The notes: generated by a model from the sequence alone, not told the origin. Shown: positions 35,454-44,575, numbered from the stretch's first letter. The stretch: 64,000 bases of DNA from CAIYZT01 sp052387855 (GCA_052387855.1 JBQTIT010000007.1:62001-126000); one strand, 5' to 3'. Numbers and translations: made by a program.

Positions 35454-36029
35454 ATGATCCACCGCCTGGCCCTTGCCTCGGCCGCAACCCTGATGTCCGC
35501 CGGCCTGTCGCTTGCCGGTCCGATCACCGACCTTGCCGCCAGCGTCGAATCGCGGCTCGCCAATGGCGACTATGCCGCCGCCGTCGCCGAGGCGCGCGCG
35601 GTGCTGGCCATGGTCTGGGACCAGAGCCCCGGCATCGGGTTTACCGATTCGGTGCTGGTGATCGAGCCGGCCTCGGGCTATGGCATCTTCAATCCGCGCG
35701 CGGGCAACGCATTTCGCCCGGGCGAGCCGATCGTGATCTATGCCGAGCCCTTCGGCTACGGCTTTGGCAGCCCCGGCGAGGGGCTTTATTCGATCGGATT
35801 CTTTGTCGACCTTCAGGTGATGGACGCCAAGGGCGAGGTTCTGGCGGATGTGCCCAACGTCGCCGATCTTGAGATGTCCTCGCGTTTTCCGAACAAGGAA
35901 TTTCAGGCCAACATCACCTACAGTCTTGACGGCCTCGCCCCGGGCAAATACCGCCTGATCACCACCTTGCGCGACAAGTATTCGCCAAAGCTGGGCAGTT
36001 TCGAGATCGAGGTAGAGATCGCGGGCTGA
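35454..36029 (+). CDS. secreted protein of unknown function
   Basis: A 191-residue protein with a clear Sec signal peptide: MIHRLALASAATLMSAGLSLAG, probably cut after residue 22. The mature part begins with a helical segment and continues as a beta-rich domain, with FNPRAGNAFRPGEPIVIYAEP and LAPGKYRLITTLRDK near the end, which resembles a bacterial Ig-like or C2-like fold. I do not recognise a family name. Start chosen at 35454 because GGAG lies seven bases before it and because it begins the signal peptide. Divergent from the leuL-leuA unit. Likely periplasmic. Confidence 0.7.
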   Translation: MIHRLALASAATLMSAGLSLAGPITDLAASVESRLANGDYAAAVAEARAVLAMVWDQSPGIGFTDSVLVIEPASGYGIFNPRAGNAFRPGEPIVIYAEPFGYGFGSPGEGLYSIGFFVDLQVMDAKGEVLADVPNVADLEMSSRFPNKEFQANITYSLDGLAPGKYRLITTLRDKYSPKLGSFEIEVEIAG

Positions 36030-36147
36030 CGGACCAGGGGCCGAGAGCGCCCTTTCACGACCCCGGACGCGCGGCGGGTGATCCCGCGCGGCAAAGGCCT
36101 TGGCCCGGCCCTTGCAGAAAAAGACCGAAGTTGTCAGCGGAGCGGCC

Positions 36148-37095
36148 ATGACGCAAACACCGATCGTTACCCTTACCCTCAACCCGGCGCTGGACATGTC
36201 GACCGAGGTACCGCGTCTGGTGCCCGACGAAAAGTTGCGCTGCGCCGAGCCGGTGCTGGACCCCGGTGGCGGCGGGCTGAACGTCAGCCGCGCGGTGATG
36301 ACGCTGGGCGGCGAAAGCCTGGCGCTGGTGGCGCTGGGCGGGCTGACCGGCGACCGCCTGGCCGGTCTGATCCGGACCGAGGGCGTGCCCTTTCTGGCCC
36401 TGACCGCGCCCGGCGAGACGCGGCAGAGCCTGACCGTGACCGAAAAGGCCTCCGGTCATCAGTACCGCTTCATGTTGCCCGGGCCGATCTGGGCCGAGAC
36501 CGATCAGGAAAGGGTCTTTACCCTCTTGCGCGCCTCGGCCCGGGCCGGGGCCTTTGGCGTAATCTCGGGCAGCCAGCCGCCGGGCGTTCCGCTGGACTTT
36601 CCCGCGCGCCTGGCGCGGGCCATGCCGGGGCTGATGGTGATCCTCGACACCTCGGGCCCGGCGCTGTCCGAGGCGGTCTCGCACCCGATCCCGGGGCTCG
36701 AAGTGCTGCGGATGGACGGCTACGAGGCCGAGCAACTGGCCGGCCGGTCCCTGACCTCGCGCGCGGACACGGCGGATTTCGCCGAGAGCCTGGCGCGGCG
36801 GGGCGTGGCACGGGCGGTCATCGTGGCGCGGGGGGCCGACGGGTCGGTGCTGGCCTCGGCGGGGGAGCGGCTGCACTGCGCCGCCGCCTCGGTCAAGGTC
36901 GTCTCGACCATCGGCGCGGGTGACAGCTTTGTCGCCGGCTACGTTCTGGCGCGGGCGCGGGGGCAGGACAACGCCGCCGCCCTGTCACTGGCCAGTGCCG
37001 CCGCAAGCTCTGCCGTGACCACGCCCGCGACCGAGCTTTGCCGGGCGGCCGACGTCATGCGCCTGATGCCGGAATGCACCGTGTCCAGCATCTGA
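36148..37095 (+). CDS. pfkB: PfkB-type phosphofructokinase
   Basis: A ribokinase-family sugar kinase of 315 residues, most like 6-phosphofructokinase II of E. coli. The N-terminus LTLNPALDMSTEVPRLVPDEK and LDPGGGGLNVSRAV match PfkB, and the ATP/catalytic motif IGAGDSFVAGYVL (about residues 255-267) has the general base Asp. It would phosphorylate fructose 6-phosphate, although 1-phosphofructokinase or tagatose 6-phosphate kinase activity cannot be ruled out. Start at 36148 with CGGAG upstream. Nadjacent nadE is convergent, with an 10-bp gap. Confidence 0.8.
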   Translation: MTQTPIVTLTLNPALDMSTEVPRLVPDEKLRCAEPVLDPGGGGLNVSRAVMTLGGESLALVALGGLTGDRLAGLIRTEGVPFLALTAPGETRQSLTVTEKASGHQYRFMLPGPIWAETDQERVFTLLRASARAGAFGVISGSQPPGVPLDFPARLARAMPGLMVILDTSGPALSEAVSHPIPGLEVLRMDGYEAEQLAGRSLTSRADTADFAESLARRGVARAVIVARGADGSVLASAGERLHCAAASVKVVSTIGAGDSFVAGYVLARARGQDNAAALSLASAAASSAVTTPATELCRAADVMRLMPECTVSSI

Positions 37096-37105
37096 GGCTG
37101 CCGCC

Positions 37106-38764
37106 TCAGCCTTCGTCGCGCCAGCGCATCGCGATGGGATAGCGGCGGTCCAGCCACAGCGCGCGCCTGGTCAGCCTTGTGCCCGGCGCCGACTGAAAGC
37201 GCTTGTATTCGCTGATGTAGAGAAGATGCTCGATCCGCTTGACCGTGGCGCGGTCGTGGCCCTCGGCCACCAGATCGGCCACGCTCGCTTCGCGCTCGAT
37301 CAGCCCGTCAAGGATGGCGTCCAGCACGGCATAGGGCGGCAGGCTGTCTTCGTCCTTCTGGTTGTCGCGCAGCTCGGCGCTGGGCGGCTTGTCGATCACC
37401 CGCTGCGGGATCACCGCGCCCGCCGGGCCCGCCATCCAGGGGCGGTGGTTGTCGTTGCGCCAGCGGCAGGTGTCGAACACGCGGGTCTTGTACAGGTCCT
37501 TGAGCGGGTTGTAGCCGCCGTTCATGTCGCCATAGATCGTGCAATAGCCCACGGCCATTTCAGACTTGTTGCCCGTGGTCAGCAGCATCTCGCCGAACTT
37601 GTTCGACAGCGCCATCAGCAGCAGCCCGCGCAGGCGCGACTGGATGTTTTCCTCGGTGATGCCGGGCTCGGTGCCTTCGAACAGCGGCGCCAGCGCCTCG
37701 CCCACGGCGCCCTGCGCGCCGCTGATCGGCACATTGTCCAGTCGCGTGCCCAGCGCCCGCGCCACCGCCGCTGCATCCTCCAGCGAGGCTTGCGAGGTAA
37801 AGCGCGAGGGCAGCATGACGCAGCGCACGTTTTCCGCGCCCAGCGCGTCCACGGCGATGGCCGCCACCAGCGCCGAATCGATGCCGCCCGACAGGCCCAG
37901 CAGCACCTTGGCAAAGCCCGTCTTGGCCAGATAGTCCCGCACCGAGACCACCATCGCGCGGTAATCCGCCTCGACCACGCGCGGCATCTCGGCCTGCGGG
38001 CCGGGCTCGGCGCGCCAGCCGTCCGGGCCCTTGGCGAAGGTCACGGTCACGCTGGCCTCGTCGAACTGCGGCAATTGCACGGGCACCGAGCCATCGGGGT
38101 TCATCACGAAAGAGGCGCCGTCAAAGACCTGATCGTCCTGCCCGCCGGTCATGTTCAGATAGACCAGCGGCAGGCCGGTGTCCGCCACGCGCCAGCGCAT
38201 AAGGCCCTGCCGGACCGCCGGCTTGCCCCGGTGATAGGGCGAGCCGTTCGGAACCAGCAGGATCTCGGCCCCCGCCCGCGCATGGGCCAGCGCCACGCCT
38301 TCGTGCCAGGCATCCTCGCAGATCGGTGTGCCGATCATGACCGGGCCCAGCCGGAACGGCGCCTGAATCGGCGCGCTGGCAAAGACCCGCTTTTCGTCAA
38401 AGACCGAATCGTTCGGCAACTCGTGCTTGAGCACCTCTGCCAGGATGCGCCCGTCCCCCAGATAGAAATAACCGTTGTAAAGGCGCCCGTCCCGGCGCAC
38501 CGGGCAACCGATGCCCAGCGCCGGCCCGCCCGTGACCTGCGCGGCCAGCTCTGCCAGCGCCGCCTCGGCCGAGGCGACAAAGGCCGGCTTCAGCACCAGG
38601 TCCTGGGTCTGGTAGCCGGTCAGGAACATCTCGCTCAGCGCCACCAGATCGGCCCCCGCCGCCCGCCCGCCCGCCCATTCCGCAAGCGCCCGCGCCGCAT
38701 TGGCCTTGAGCGCGCCAAGCACGGGTCCGGCCTGCACAAGTGTGATGCGGAATGGCCCGCTCAT
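37106..38764 (-). CDS. nadE: glutamine-dependent NAD+ synthetase
   Basis: Converts nicotinic acid adenine dinucleotide to NAD+ with ATP and glutamine. 552 residues, two domains. The N-terminal nitrilase-type glutaminase (about 1-250) has Glu in LSEMFLTGY, Lys in LKHELPND and Cys in GTPICEDAW. The C-terminal synthetase (about 270-552) has the pyrophosphatase loop LGLSGGIDSALVAAI and TGNKSEMAVGYCTIYGDM. It is convergent with pfkB and divergent from the MORN gene. Confidence 0.96.
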   Translation of the reverse strand: MSGPFRITLVQAGPVLGALKANAARALAEWAGGRAAGADLVALSEMFLTGYQTQDLVLKPAFVASAEAALAELAAQVTGGPALGIGCPVRRDGRLYNGYFYLGDGRILAEVLKHELPNDSVFDEKRVFASAPIQAPFRLGPVMIGTPICEDAWHEGVALAHARAGAEILLVPNGSPYHRGKPAVRQGLMRWRVADTGLPLVYLNMTGGQDDQVFDGASFVMNPDGSVPVQLPQFDEASVTVTFAKGPDGWRAEPGPQAEMPRVVEADYRAMVVSVRDYLAKTGFAKVLLGLSGGIDSALVAAIAVDALGAENVRCVMLPSRFTSQASLEDAAAVARALGTRLDNVPISGAQGAVGEALAPLFEGTEPGITEENIQSRLRGLLLMALSNKFGEMLLTTGNKSEMAVGYCTIYGDMNGGYNPLKDLYKTRVFDTCRWRNDNHRPWMAGPAGAVIPQRVIDKPPSAELRDNQKDEDSLPPYAVLDAILDGLIEREASVADLVAEGHDRATVKRIEHLLYISEYKRFQSAPGTRLTRRALWLDRRYPIAMRWRDEG

Positions 38765-38892
38765 GTGATCGCTCCTGCTGTACCCGTCCGTTCTAGCAGC
38801 TTGCGCGACCGGCGAAAGGGGGCCCGTCCCCGGCCCGCCCGCTTGTCACCCCCCCGCTGGCCCGCTAGGATTCCGGCAAAAGGAGTGCTGCC

Positions 38893-40341
38893 ATGGCTTT
38901 GCGCGACCGGATATCCGCATTTGCAAGGGCCCTGCCGCTGAGCGCGGCGCTTCTGGCGGGCCCGGCGCTCGGCCAGGACGGCCAGATCGTGACCAAGCAG
39001 TACGACGACGGCTCGGTCTACGAGGGCGCGTTCAAGGACGGCCGCCAGCACGGGCAGGGCACCTACACGCTGCCCAGCGGCTTTGTCTACACCGGCGCAT
39101 GGGTCGAGGGCCGGATCGAGGGCGAGGGCCGGGCCAGCTATCCCGACGGATCGGTCTACGAGGGCGGATTTGTGAACGGCAAGCCCCAGGGCACCGGCAA
39201 GATCGCCTTTGGCGACGGCGGCACCTATGAGGGCGACTGGCTTGACGGCGCCATGACCGGCACCGGCACCGCGCAGTATGCGGGCGGCGCGGTCTACACG
39301 GGCGGCTTTCTGGGCGGCCAGCACAGCGGCCAGGGCCTGCTCGTCTCGCCCGACGGATCCCGGTACGAGGGGACCTGGGTCGAGGGCCGCAAGGAAGGCC
39401 AGGCCATCAACACCTTTGCCGACGGCGCGCGCTATGAGGGCAGCTTTCTGGCCAACCAGCGCCAGGGCGAGGGCACGCTGACCCTGCCTGACGGGACGGT
39501 CTATTCCGGCACCTGGAGCGGCGGGCAGATCAACGGGGCGGGCAGGCTCGTGCAGCCCGGCGGCGATGTCTATGAGGGCAGCTTCAAGGACGGGCTGCGC
39601 CAGGGCAGGGGCAAGACCACCTACCAAAGCGGCGACACCTACGAGGGCGAGTTCGACCGCGACAGGCGCCACGGCACCGGCCTGTTCCAGGCCGCCGACG
39701 GAACCTCGTATCAGGGCCAGTGGATCGCCGGCCAGATGGAGGGGACCGGCCGGCTGACCTATGCCGACGGCTCGGTCTATGACGGCAGCCTGGCCGCCGG
39801 CCTGCCGCAGGGTCAGGGCAGGATCACCTATCCCGACGGCTCCTCCTACGAGGGCGCCTGGGCGCGCGGCGCGATCGAGGGGCAGGGCCGCGCCGCCTAT
39901 GCCGGGGGCGTGGTCTACGAGGGCGGCTTCAAGGCCGCCAAACCCCATGGCACCGGCATCATGACCTATCCTGACGGCTACCGCTACGAAGGCGGCTGGC
40001 GGGACGGCCTGCGCGAGGGCCAGGGCAGCGCCAGCTATCCGGACGGCACGCTCTACACCGGCGGCTTTCGCGCCGGCCTGCGCGAGGGACGCGGCAGCAT
40101 GACCGAGCCGGGCGGCTTTTCCTACGAAGGCGACTGGAAGGCCGGCGAGATCGAAGGCACCGGCATCGCCACCTATGCCTCGGGCGATGTCTACGAGGGC
40201 AGCTTTGCCAAGGGCCGCCGCCACGGCCCCGGCAAGCTCACCTATCGCGGCGGCGAGGTCAGCGAGGGCCTGTGGGAAAACGGCATCCTGCGCGCCCCCC
40301 TGCCAAAACCCGCGCCCGCCGACGGCACCTCAGGCGGCTGA
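38893..40341 (+). CDS. secreted MORN-repeat protein
   Basis: A 482-residue protein. A signal peptide (about 1-30, SAALLAGPALGQ before the cut) is followed by 18 MORN repeats of exactly 23 residues (69 bp) and part of a nineteenth. Each follows DGxxYEGxWxxGxxxGxGxxxYx. The exact period, with no insertions, makes a long regular beta hairpin solenoid. MORN proteins in bacteria often sit at the membrane or cell surface and may bind lipid or other proteins; the function here is unknown. Start at 38893 with AAAAGGAG upstream. The 69-bp unit is visible in the DNA as well. The tail is Pro-rich. Confidence 0.9.
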   Translation: MALRDRISAFARALPLSAALLAGPALGQDGQIVTKQYDDGSVYEGAFKDGRQHGQGTYTLPSGFVYTGAWVEGRIEGEGRASYPDGSVYEGGFVNGKPQGTGKIAFGDGGTYEGDWLDGAMTGTGTAQYAGGAVYTGGFLGGQHSGQGLLVSPDGSRYEGTWVEGRKEGQAINTFADGARYEGSFLANQRQGEGTLTLPDGTVYSGTWSGGQINGAGRLVQPGGDVYEGSFKDGLRQGRGKTTYQSGDTYEGEFDRDRRHGTGLFQAADGTSYQGQWIAGQMEGTGRLTYADGSVYDGSLAAGLPQGQGRITYPDGSSYEGAWARGAIEGQGRAAYAGGVVYEGGFKAAKPHGTGIMTYPDGYRYEGGWRDGLREGQGSASYPDGTLYTGGFRAGLREGRGSMTEPGGFSYEGDWKAGEIEGTGIATYASGDVYEGSFAKGRRHGPGKLTYRGGEVSEGLWENGILRAPLPKPAPADGTSGG

Positions 40342-40352
40342 AACCCGCCCCC

Positions 40353-40422
40353 CATTCACTTTGGTCAAATATCCTCGGGGGTGAATTGGCAAAGCCAAGA
40401 GGGGGCCCGAGGGCCCCCTGCC
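40353..40422. repeat. dispersed intergenic repeat, copy C
   Basis: ATTCACTTTGGTCAAATATCCTCGGGGGTG followed by two hairpins, TTGGCAAAGCCAA and GGGGGCCCGAGGGCCCCC. It lies between convergent genes (MORN gene and metallopeptidase) and could serve as a shared terminator. The core is the same as in copy D at 60722-60866. Confidence 0.75.
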
Positions 40423-40433
40423 TTCCCCCCCCC

Positions 40434-40871
40434 TCACATCTCCCACCAGGGGTCGATGGCGGCGATTTCCGCGTCGGTCCAGCCGAAGTGATGCGCCAGC
40501 TCGTGCACCAGGACATGGCCGACGAGCTGCCCCAGCCCGACGGTGCCGCGCTCGATCCACTCCTCCAGGATCGCGCGCCGAAAGAGCGTGATCGTGTCCG
40601 GCCCCAGCGGCTGGTCGGCCAAGCTCTTTTCGGTCAGCGGCACGCCCTGATAGACCCCGGTCAGATCAAGCGGGCTGTCGATGCCCATCTCGTCCAAGAG
40701 ATCGTCATCCGCCAGATCCTCGATCCGGATCGCCACGGCGCGCGCGTGGCGCCGAAAGGGCTCGGGCAGCGCTTCAAGGGCGGCCAGGGCCAGGGCCTCG
40801 ATCTGGCCAAGGCCGGGGGGGCGGGGGTCGTGGCCCTCGGGGGCAAGGGCGTCGTGCGGGGTTTCGGTCAT
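40434..40871 (-). CDS. zincin-like metallopeptidase family protein
   Basis: A 145-residue protein of the small 'metallopeptidase family' found in alphaproteobacteria and actinobacteria. The zinc motif HELAHHFG (HExxH) is near residues 129-136, with the conserved VLVHELAHH stretch and Asp/Glu after it. The N-terminus MTETPHDALAPEGHDPRPP is variable. No signal peptide, so it acts in the cytoplasm. The family substrate is unknown. Its stop faces the MORN gene across repeat copy C. Confidence 0.8.
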   Translation of the reverse strand: MTETPHDALAPEGHDPRPPGLGQIEALALAALEALPEPFRRHARAVAIRIEDLADDDLLDEMGIDSPLDLTGVYQGVPLTEKSLADQPLGPDTITLFRRAILEEWIERGTVGLGQLVGHVLVHELAHHFGWTDAEIAAIDPWWEM

Positions 40872-40948
40872 GGCGCGAGCTTAGCGCAGTCCGGCCTGTT
40901 CGCAACCGGGGCGCTCGTGCTAGCCTTGACCGAGCGCGGGAGGGGACG

Positions 40949-41380
40949 ATGGCCTATGAAGCGAAACTGAAGATCGAGCCCATGCAGCCCGGGGCCTTTC
41001 TGGATGCGGTCGAGCCGCCGCAGCGCCAGGCCGAAGCGCGCCACCTGGCCCGGATCTTCAACGAGGTGACGGGCTATGCGCCGCGCGTCTATTCCCACGG
41101 CATGCTGGGCTGGGGGCGCTACAGCTACACCTATGCCACGGGCCATTCCGGCACCTCCTTTGCCACCGGCTTTGCCCCGCGCAAGGCCGAGCTCAGCATC
41201 TACATCCTGCCGGGCTACGCCGATTTCTCGGCCATTCTGGGCCGGCTCGGCAAGCACAGGGTCGGCAAGTCCTGTCTTTACCTGCGCCATCTGGCGGATG
41301 CCGACGAATCGGTCCTGCGCGAGCTGATCGCGGCGGGGCTAAAGGATCTGGGGACCAGATGGCCGGTGTCGCCCACCTGA
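40949..41380 (+). CDS. DUF1801-domain protein
   Basis: A 143-residue cytoplasmic protein. The segments GYAPRVYSHGMLGWGRYSYTY, FAPRKAELSIYI and GKHRVGKSCLYLRHL place it in the DUF1801 group, which has an iron-chaperone-like (YdhG) fold, though the function is not known. A GAGGGG stretch before the ATG gives the ribosome site. It is the first gene before gltX on the same strand, 53 bp away. Confidence 0.75.
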   Translation: MAYEAKLKIEPMQPGAFLDAVEPPQRQAEARHLARIFNEVTGYAPRVYSHGMLGWGRYSYTYATGHSGTSFATGFAPRKAELSIYILPGYADFSAILGRLGKHRVGKSCLYLRHLADADESVLRELIAAGLKDLGTRWPVSPT

Positions 41381-41433
41381 ACTGGACATTTTCGCGCCTT
41401 CGTGACAGGGAAGCGGGCTGAGGAGACCTGCCC

Positions 41434-42765
41434 ATGACCCGCGCCACCACGACCCGTTTCGCCCCCTCGCCCACCGGCTATATCCATGTCGGCAACCTGC
41501 GCACCGCCCTGATGAACTATCTGATCGCCCGCAAGGCCGGCGGCACGTTCATCCTGCGGCTGGACGACACCGACCAGGAACGCTCGAAACAGGAATATAT
41601 CGACGCGCTGATGCAGGATCTCGACTGGCTTGGCCTGCACTGGGACCGGGTGGAGCAGCAGTCCAAACGCATGGACCGCTATGCCGAGGCGGCCGAGCAG
41701 TTGCGCGCGGCGGGGCGGTTCTATGAATGCTTCGAGACCCCGGTCGAGCTGGACCTCAAGCGCAAGAAGCTGCTGAACATGCACCGCCCGCCGGTCTATG
41801 ACCGCGCGGCGCTGAAGCTGTCAGAGGCCGACAAGGCCGCCCTGCGCGCCGAGGGGCGCGAGGGGTACTGGCGCTTCCTGCTGGATCAGGAGCGCATCGA
41901 ATGGACCGACGGCATCCTGGGCCCGATCTCGATCGATGCCGCGTCGGTGTCGGACCCGGTGCTGATCCGCGCCGACGGGCAGGTGCTGTATACCTTTGCC
42001 TCCTCGGTCGACGATGTCGACATGGGCGTCAGCTTTATCGTGCGCGGGGCGGATCATGTGACCAATACCGCGACGCAGATCCAGATCATGCAGGCGCTGG
42101 GGGGCACGCCGCCCAGCTTTGCGCACCATTCCCTGTTGACCGGCGCCGAGGATGAAAAGCTGTCCAAGCGCGCCGGCGCCCTGTCGCTGCGCGATCTGCG
42201 CGCGCAAGGGGTGGAGCCGATGGCGCTCTTGTCGATGCTGGCGCGGCTCGGCTCGTCGAAACCTGTCGAACTGGCGCGCTCGATGCAGGACCTGATCGAC
42301 GGCTTCGACGTCGGCAGCTTTGGCGCCGCGCCGACCAGGTTCGACCCCGAGGATCTGTTCCCCCTGACCCGCCAGCACGTTCAGGGCCTGCCATTTGCGG
42401 CCGTCAGCGCCCGCATCGCCGCGCTCGGCGTGCCCGCCGAGAAGGCAGAGCTTTTCTGGTCCGTCGCCAAGGGCAACATCACCGACCTGGCCGATCTTGA
42501 AGGCTGGTGGCAGCTTTTCCGCGACGGGGCCGAGCCGCTGGTGGACGCGGCCGACGCCGAATTCGTGGCGCGGGCGCTGGCGCTCTTGCCGGCGCGGCCC
42601 TGGACCGGCGCCACCTGGGGCGAATGGACCGGCGCCGTGAAAGAGGCCACCGGGCGCAAGGGCAAGGACCTGTTCCGCCCGCTGCGCCGGGCGCTGACGG
42701 GGCGCGACGCGGGCCCGGAAATGGCCGACGTGATGCCCCTGCTCGGCCGCGTGCGCGGGGCCTGA
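41434..42765 (+). CDS. gltX: glutamyl-tRNA synthetase
   Basis: Charges tRNA-Glu; 443 residues. Class I signatures: RFAPSPTGYIHVGN (HIGH region, here HVGN) near residues 7-20, and EDEKLSKRAG (KMSKS-like) near residues 242-251. The Asp-rich LRLDDTDQERS motif follows. Alphaproteobacteria often carry two such enzymes, one preferring Glu-tRNA(Gln); this short form could be either. It is upstream of the glycine riboswitch and gcv operon but not part of it. Confidence 0.93.
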   Translation: MTRATTTRFAPSPTGYIHVGNLRTALMNYLIARKAGGTFILRLDDTDQERSKQEYIDALMQDLDWLGLHWDRVEQQSKRMDRYAEAAEQLRAAGRFYECFETPVELDLKRKKLLNMHRPPVYDRAALKLSEADKAALRAEGREGYWRFLLDQERIEWTDGILGPISIDAASVSDPVLIRADGQVLYTFASSVDDVDMGVSFIVRGADHVTNTATQIQIMQALGGTPPSFAHHSLLTGAEDEKLSKRAGALSLRDLRAQGVEPMALLSMLARLGSSKPVELARSMQDLIDGFDVGSFGAAPTRFDPEDLFPLTRQHVQGLPFAAVSARIAALGVPAEKAELFWSVAKGNITDLADLEGWWQLFRDGAEPLVDAADAEFVARALALLPARPWTGATWGEWTGAVKEATGRKGKDLFRPLRRALTGRDAGPEMADVMPLLGRVRGA

Positions 42766-42848
42766 CGGGCGGGGCAGGCGGCTCGGTATACCGCTGCATT
42801 CTTTGTTCTTGCCAGCCGCGCCCGAACCGGGTTAGGTGTTTGGCGTCA

Positions 42849-43025
42849 GTTCGGGAGAATCCGCCTGCGGCCTTGCGGCCCCATGCGGTGCCGAAGGAGC
42901 AACCGCCCCGGTAAACTCTCAGGCGCCAGGACCGTTCTGACCACAGACTCTGGAGAGTGGCGCGCCAGCGCCCGCCGAAGGGATAACGATCTCAGGCGCG
43001 CCGCGCGGCGCAGGGACAGAGGGGG
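42849..43025 (+). promoter_or_regulatory. tandem glycine riboswitch
   Basis: Two adjoining aptamers, in the arrangement typical of the glycine riboswitch. First: GTTCGGGAGAATCC, GCCGAAGGAGCAACCGCCC, AAACTCTCAGGCGCCAGGACCG. Second: CTCTGGAGAGTGG, CGCCGAAGGGATAACG, ATCTCAGGCGC and CAGGGACAGAGGGG. The core elements GCCGAAGG and CTCAGGC each appear twice, about 90 bp apart. It lies in the 5' leader of gcvT and probably turns the operon on when glycine is plentiful, as in related bacteria. Confidence 0.93.
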
Positions 43026-43058
43026 CACCGGGGGCAGGGGAACTGCCCGGTCGGTGCC
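43024..43058 (+). promoter_or_regulatory. hairpin between riboswitch and gcvT
   Basis: GGCACCG (43024-43030) pairs with CGGTGCC (43052-43058), and inside it GGGCAG with CTGCCC. It lies after the riboswitch and 36 bp before the gcvT start. There is no U-tract after it, which argues for control of translation or folding rather than an intrinsic terminator. Probably part of the expression platform. Confidence 0.5.
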
Positions 43059-43093
43059 GTCCTGCGCAAGGACTGGCGAAAGGGGGGGCGGCC

Positions 43094-44206
43094 TTGGCCG
43101 AAGACCTGTCGCAATTGGGTCTGCATGACCTTCACACGGAACTCGGCGGCCGGATGGTGCCCTTTGCGGGCTATCTCATGCCGGTGCAGTACCCGGCCGG
43201 GGTGATGAAGGAACACCTTCACACCCGCGCTGCCGCCGGGCTTTTCGATGTCAGCCACATGGGCCAGATCGTCCTGCGCCCCAGGGCCGGGATGGCCGCG
43301 CTGTGCCTGGCGTTCGAGGCGCTGATGCCGGTCGATGTGCTGGGCCTGGCCGAGGGCCGGCAGCGCTATGGACTCTTGACCAGCGAGACCGGGGGCATCC
43401 TTGACGATCTGATGTTCGCCAATCGGGGCGATCATCTTTTCGTCGTCGTCAACGCCGCCCGCAAGGCCGAGGATCTGGCGCATCTGCGCGCGCATCTGTC
43501 CGGCGTGGCCGAGATCGATTACCTTGAGGACCGCGCGCTGCTGGCCTTGCAGGGGCCGCTGGCCGAGGCGGCGCTGGCCCGGGTGATCCCCGGGGTTGCC
43601 GCGATGCGGTTCATGGATGTCGGTATCTTCGGGCAGGTCTGGGTCAGCCGGTCGGGCTATACCGGCGAGGACGGATATGAGATTTCCCTGCCGATGGATC
43701 AGGCGCGGGCCTTTGCCGGCCGGCTACTGGCCATGCCCGAGGTGCTGCCCATCGGCCTTGGCGCGCGCGACAGCCTGCGGCTTGAGGCCGGCCTGTGCCT
43801 TTACGGCCACGACATCACCGAGGGCACCAGCCCGGTCGAGGCGGGGCTGACCTGGGCGATCCAGAAGGTGCGCCGCGCCGGCGGCGCCCGCGAAGGCGGC
43901 TTTGCCGGGCACGAGCGCATCCTGCGCGAGCTGGCCACCGGCCCCGAGCGTCTGCGCGTCGGCCTGCGCCCCGAGGGCCGCGCGCCGATGCGCGAGGGCA
44001 CCGCGCTTTTCGCCCCCGACGGCACGCCGCTGGGCGAGGTCACCTCGGGCGGCTTTGGCCCTTCGGCCGAGGCGCCGATCGCCATGGGCTATGTTCCGGC
44101 CGCCTTTGCCGTGCCGGGCACGCCGCTTTTGGGCGAGGTGCGGGGCAAGAGCCTGCCCGTCACCGTCGCGCCGATGCCATTCCATCCCACAACCTACAAA
44201 CGCTGA
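43094..44206 (+). CDS. gcvT: glycine cleavage system T protein (aminomethyltransferase)
   Basis: Transfers the methylene group of glycine-derived aminomethyl to tetrahydrofolate, releasing ammonia. 370 residues. Start is a TTG at 43094 after AGGGGGGG; no ATG fits. Motifs: GRMVPFAGYLMPVQY, LFDVSHMGQI, RSGYTGEDGYEISLP and ARDSLRLEAGLCLYGHDI, all typical for GcvT. First gene of gcvTHP, under the glycine riboswitch. Confidence 0.96.
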   Translation: MAEDLSQLGLHDLHTELGGRMVPFAGYLMPVQYPAGVMKEHLHTRAAAGLFDVSHMGQIVLRPRAGMAALCLAFEALMPVDVLGLAEGRQRYGLLTSETGGILDDLMFANRGDHLFVVVNAARKAEDLAHLRAHLSGVAEIDYLEDRALLALQGPLAEAALARVIPGVAAMRFMDVGIFGQVWVSRSGYTGEDGYEISLPMDQARAFAGRLLAMPEVLPIGLGARDSLRLEAGLCLYGHDITEGTSPVEAGLTWAIQKVRRAGGAREGGFAGHERILRELATGPERLRVGLRPEGRAPMREGTALFAPDGTPLGEVTSGGFGPSAEAPIAMGYVPAAFAVPGTPLLGEVRGKSLPVTVAPMPFHPTTYKR

Positions 44207-44215
44207 GGACCGATC

Positions 44216-44575
44216 ATGAAATTTACCAAAGACCACGAATGGCTGCGGATCGAGGGCGATCTGGTGGTGGTGGGCATCACCGAACATGCCGCGACAGCGC
44301 TGGGCGATGTGGTGTTCGTCGAGCTGCCCGAGGCGGAGACCATCGTCGCCGAGGGCGACGAGGTCTGCGTGATCGAAAGCGTCAAGGCCGCCTCGGACAT
44401 CCTGGCGCCGGTCGACGGCGAGATCGTCGCGGTCAACGAGGCCCTGGTCGACAACCCCGGCCTGGTGAACACCGACCCCACCGGCGCGGCCTGGTTCTTC
44501 AAGATGAAGCTCGACGATCTGGCCGTACTGGACCAGTTCATGGACGAGGACGAATATAACGAGCTGATCGGCTGA
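44216..44575 (+). CDS. gcvH: glycine cleavage system H protein
   Basis: Lipoyl-carrying shuttle of the glycine cleavage system; 119 residues. The lipoate-accepting lysine is in VIESVKAASD (about residue 60). The start MKFTKDHEWLRIEGD matches the family. Nine bases separate it from gcvT and 64 from gcvP. Cytoplasmic; shared by the T, P and L proteins. Confidence 0.97.
   Translation: MKFTKDHEWLRIEGDLVVVGITEHAATALGDVVFVELPEAETIVAEGDEVCVIESVKAASDILAPVDGEIVAVNEALVDNPGLVNTDPTGAAWFFKMKLDDLAVLDQFMDEDEYNELIG

Noticed and set aside
38893..40341. Regular 69-bp repeats as a possible CRISPR array
   Set aside because: The repeats encode a continuous MORN protein, have no unique spacers and no cas genes nearby.
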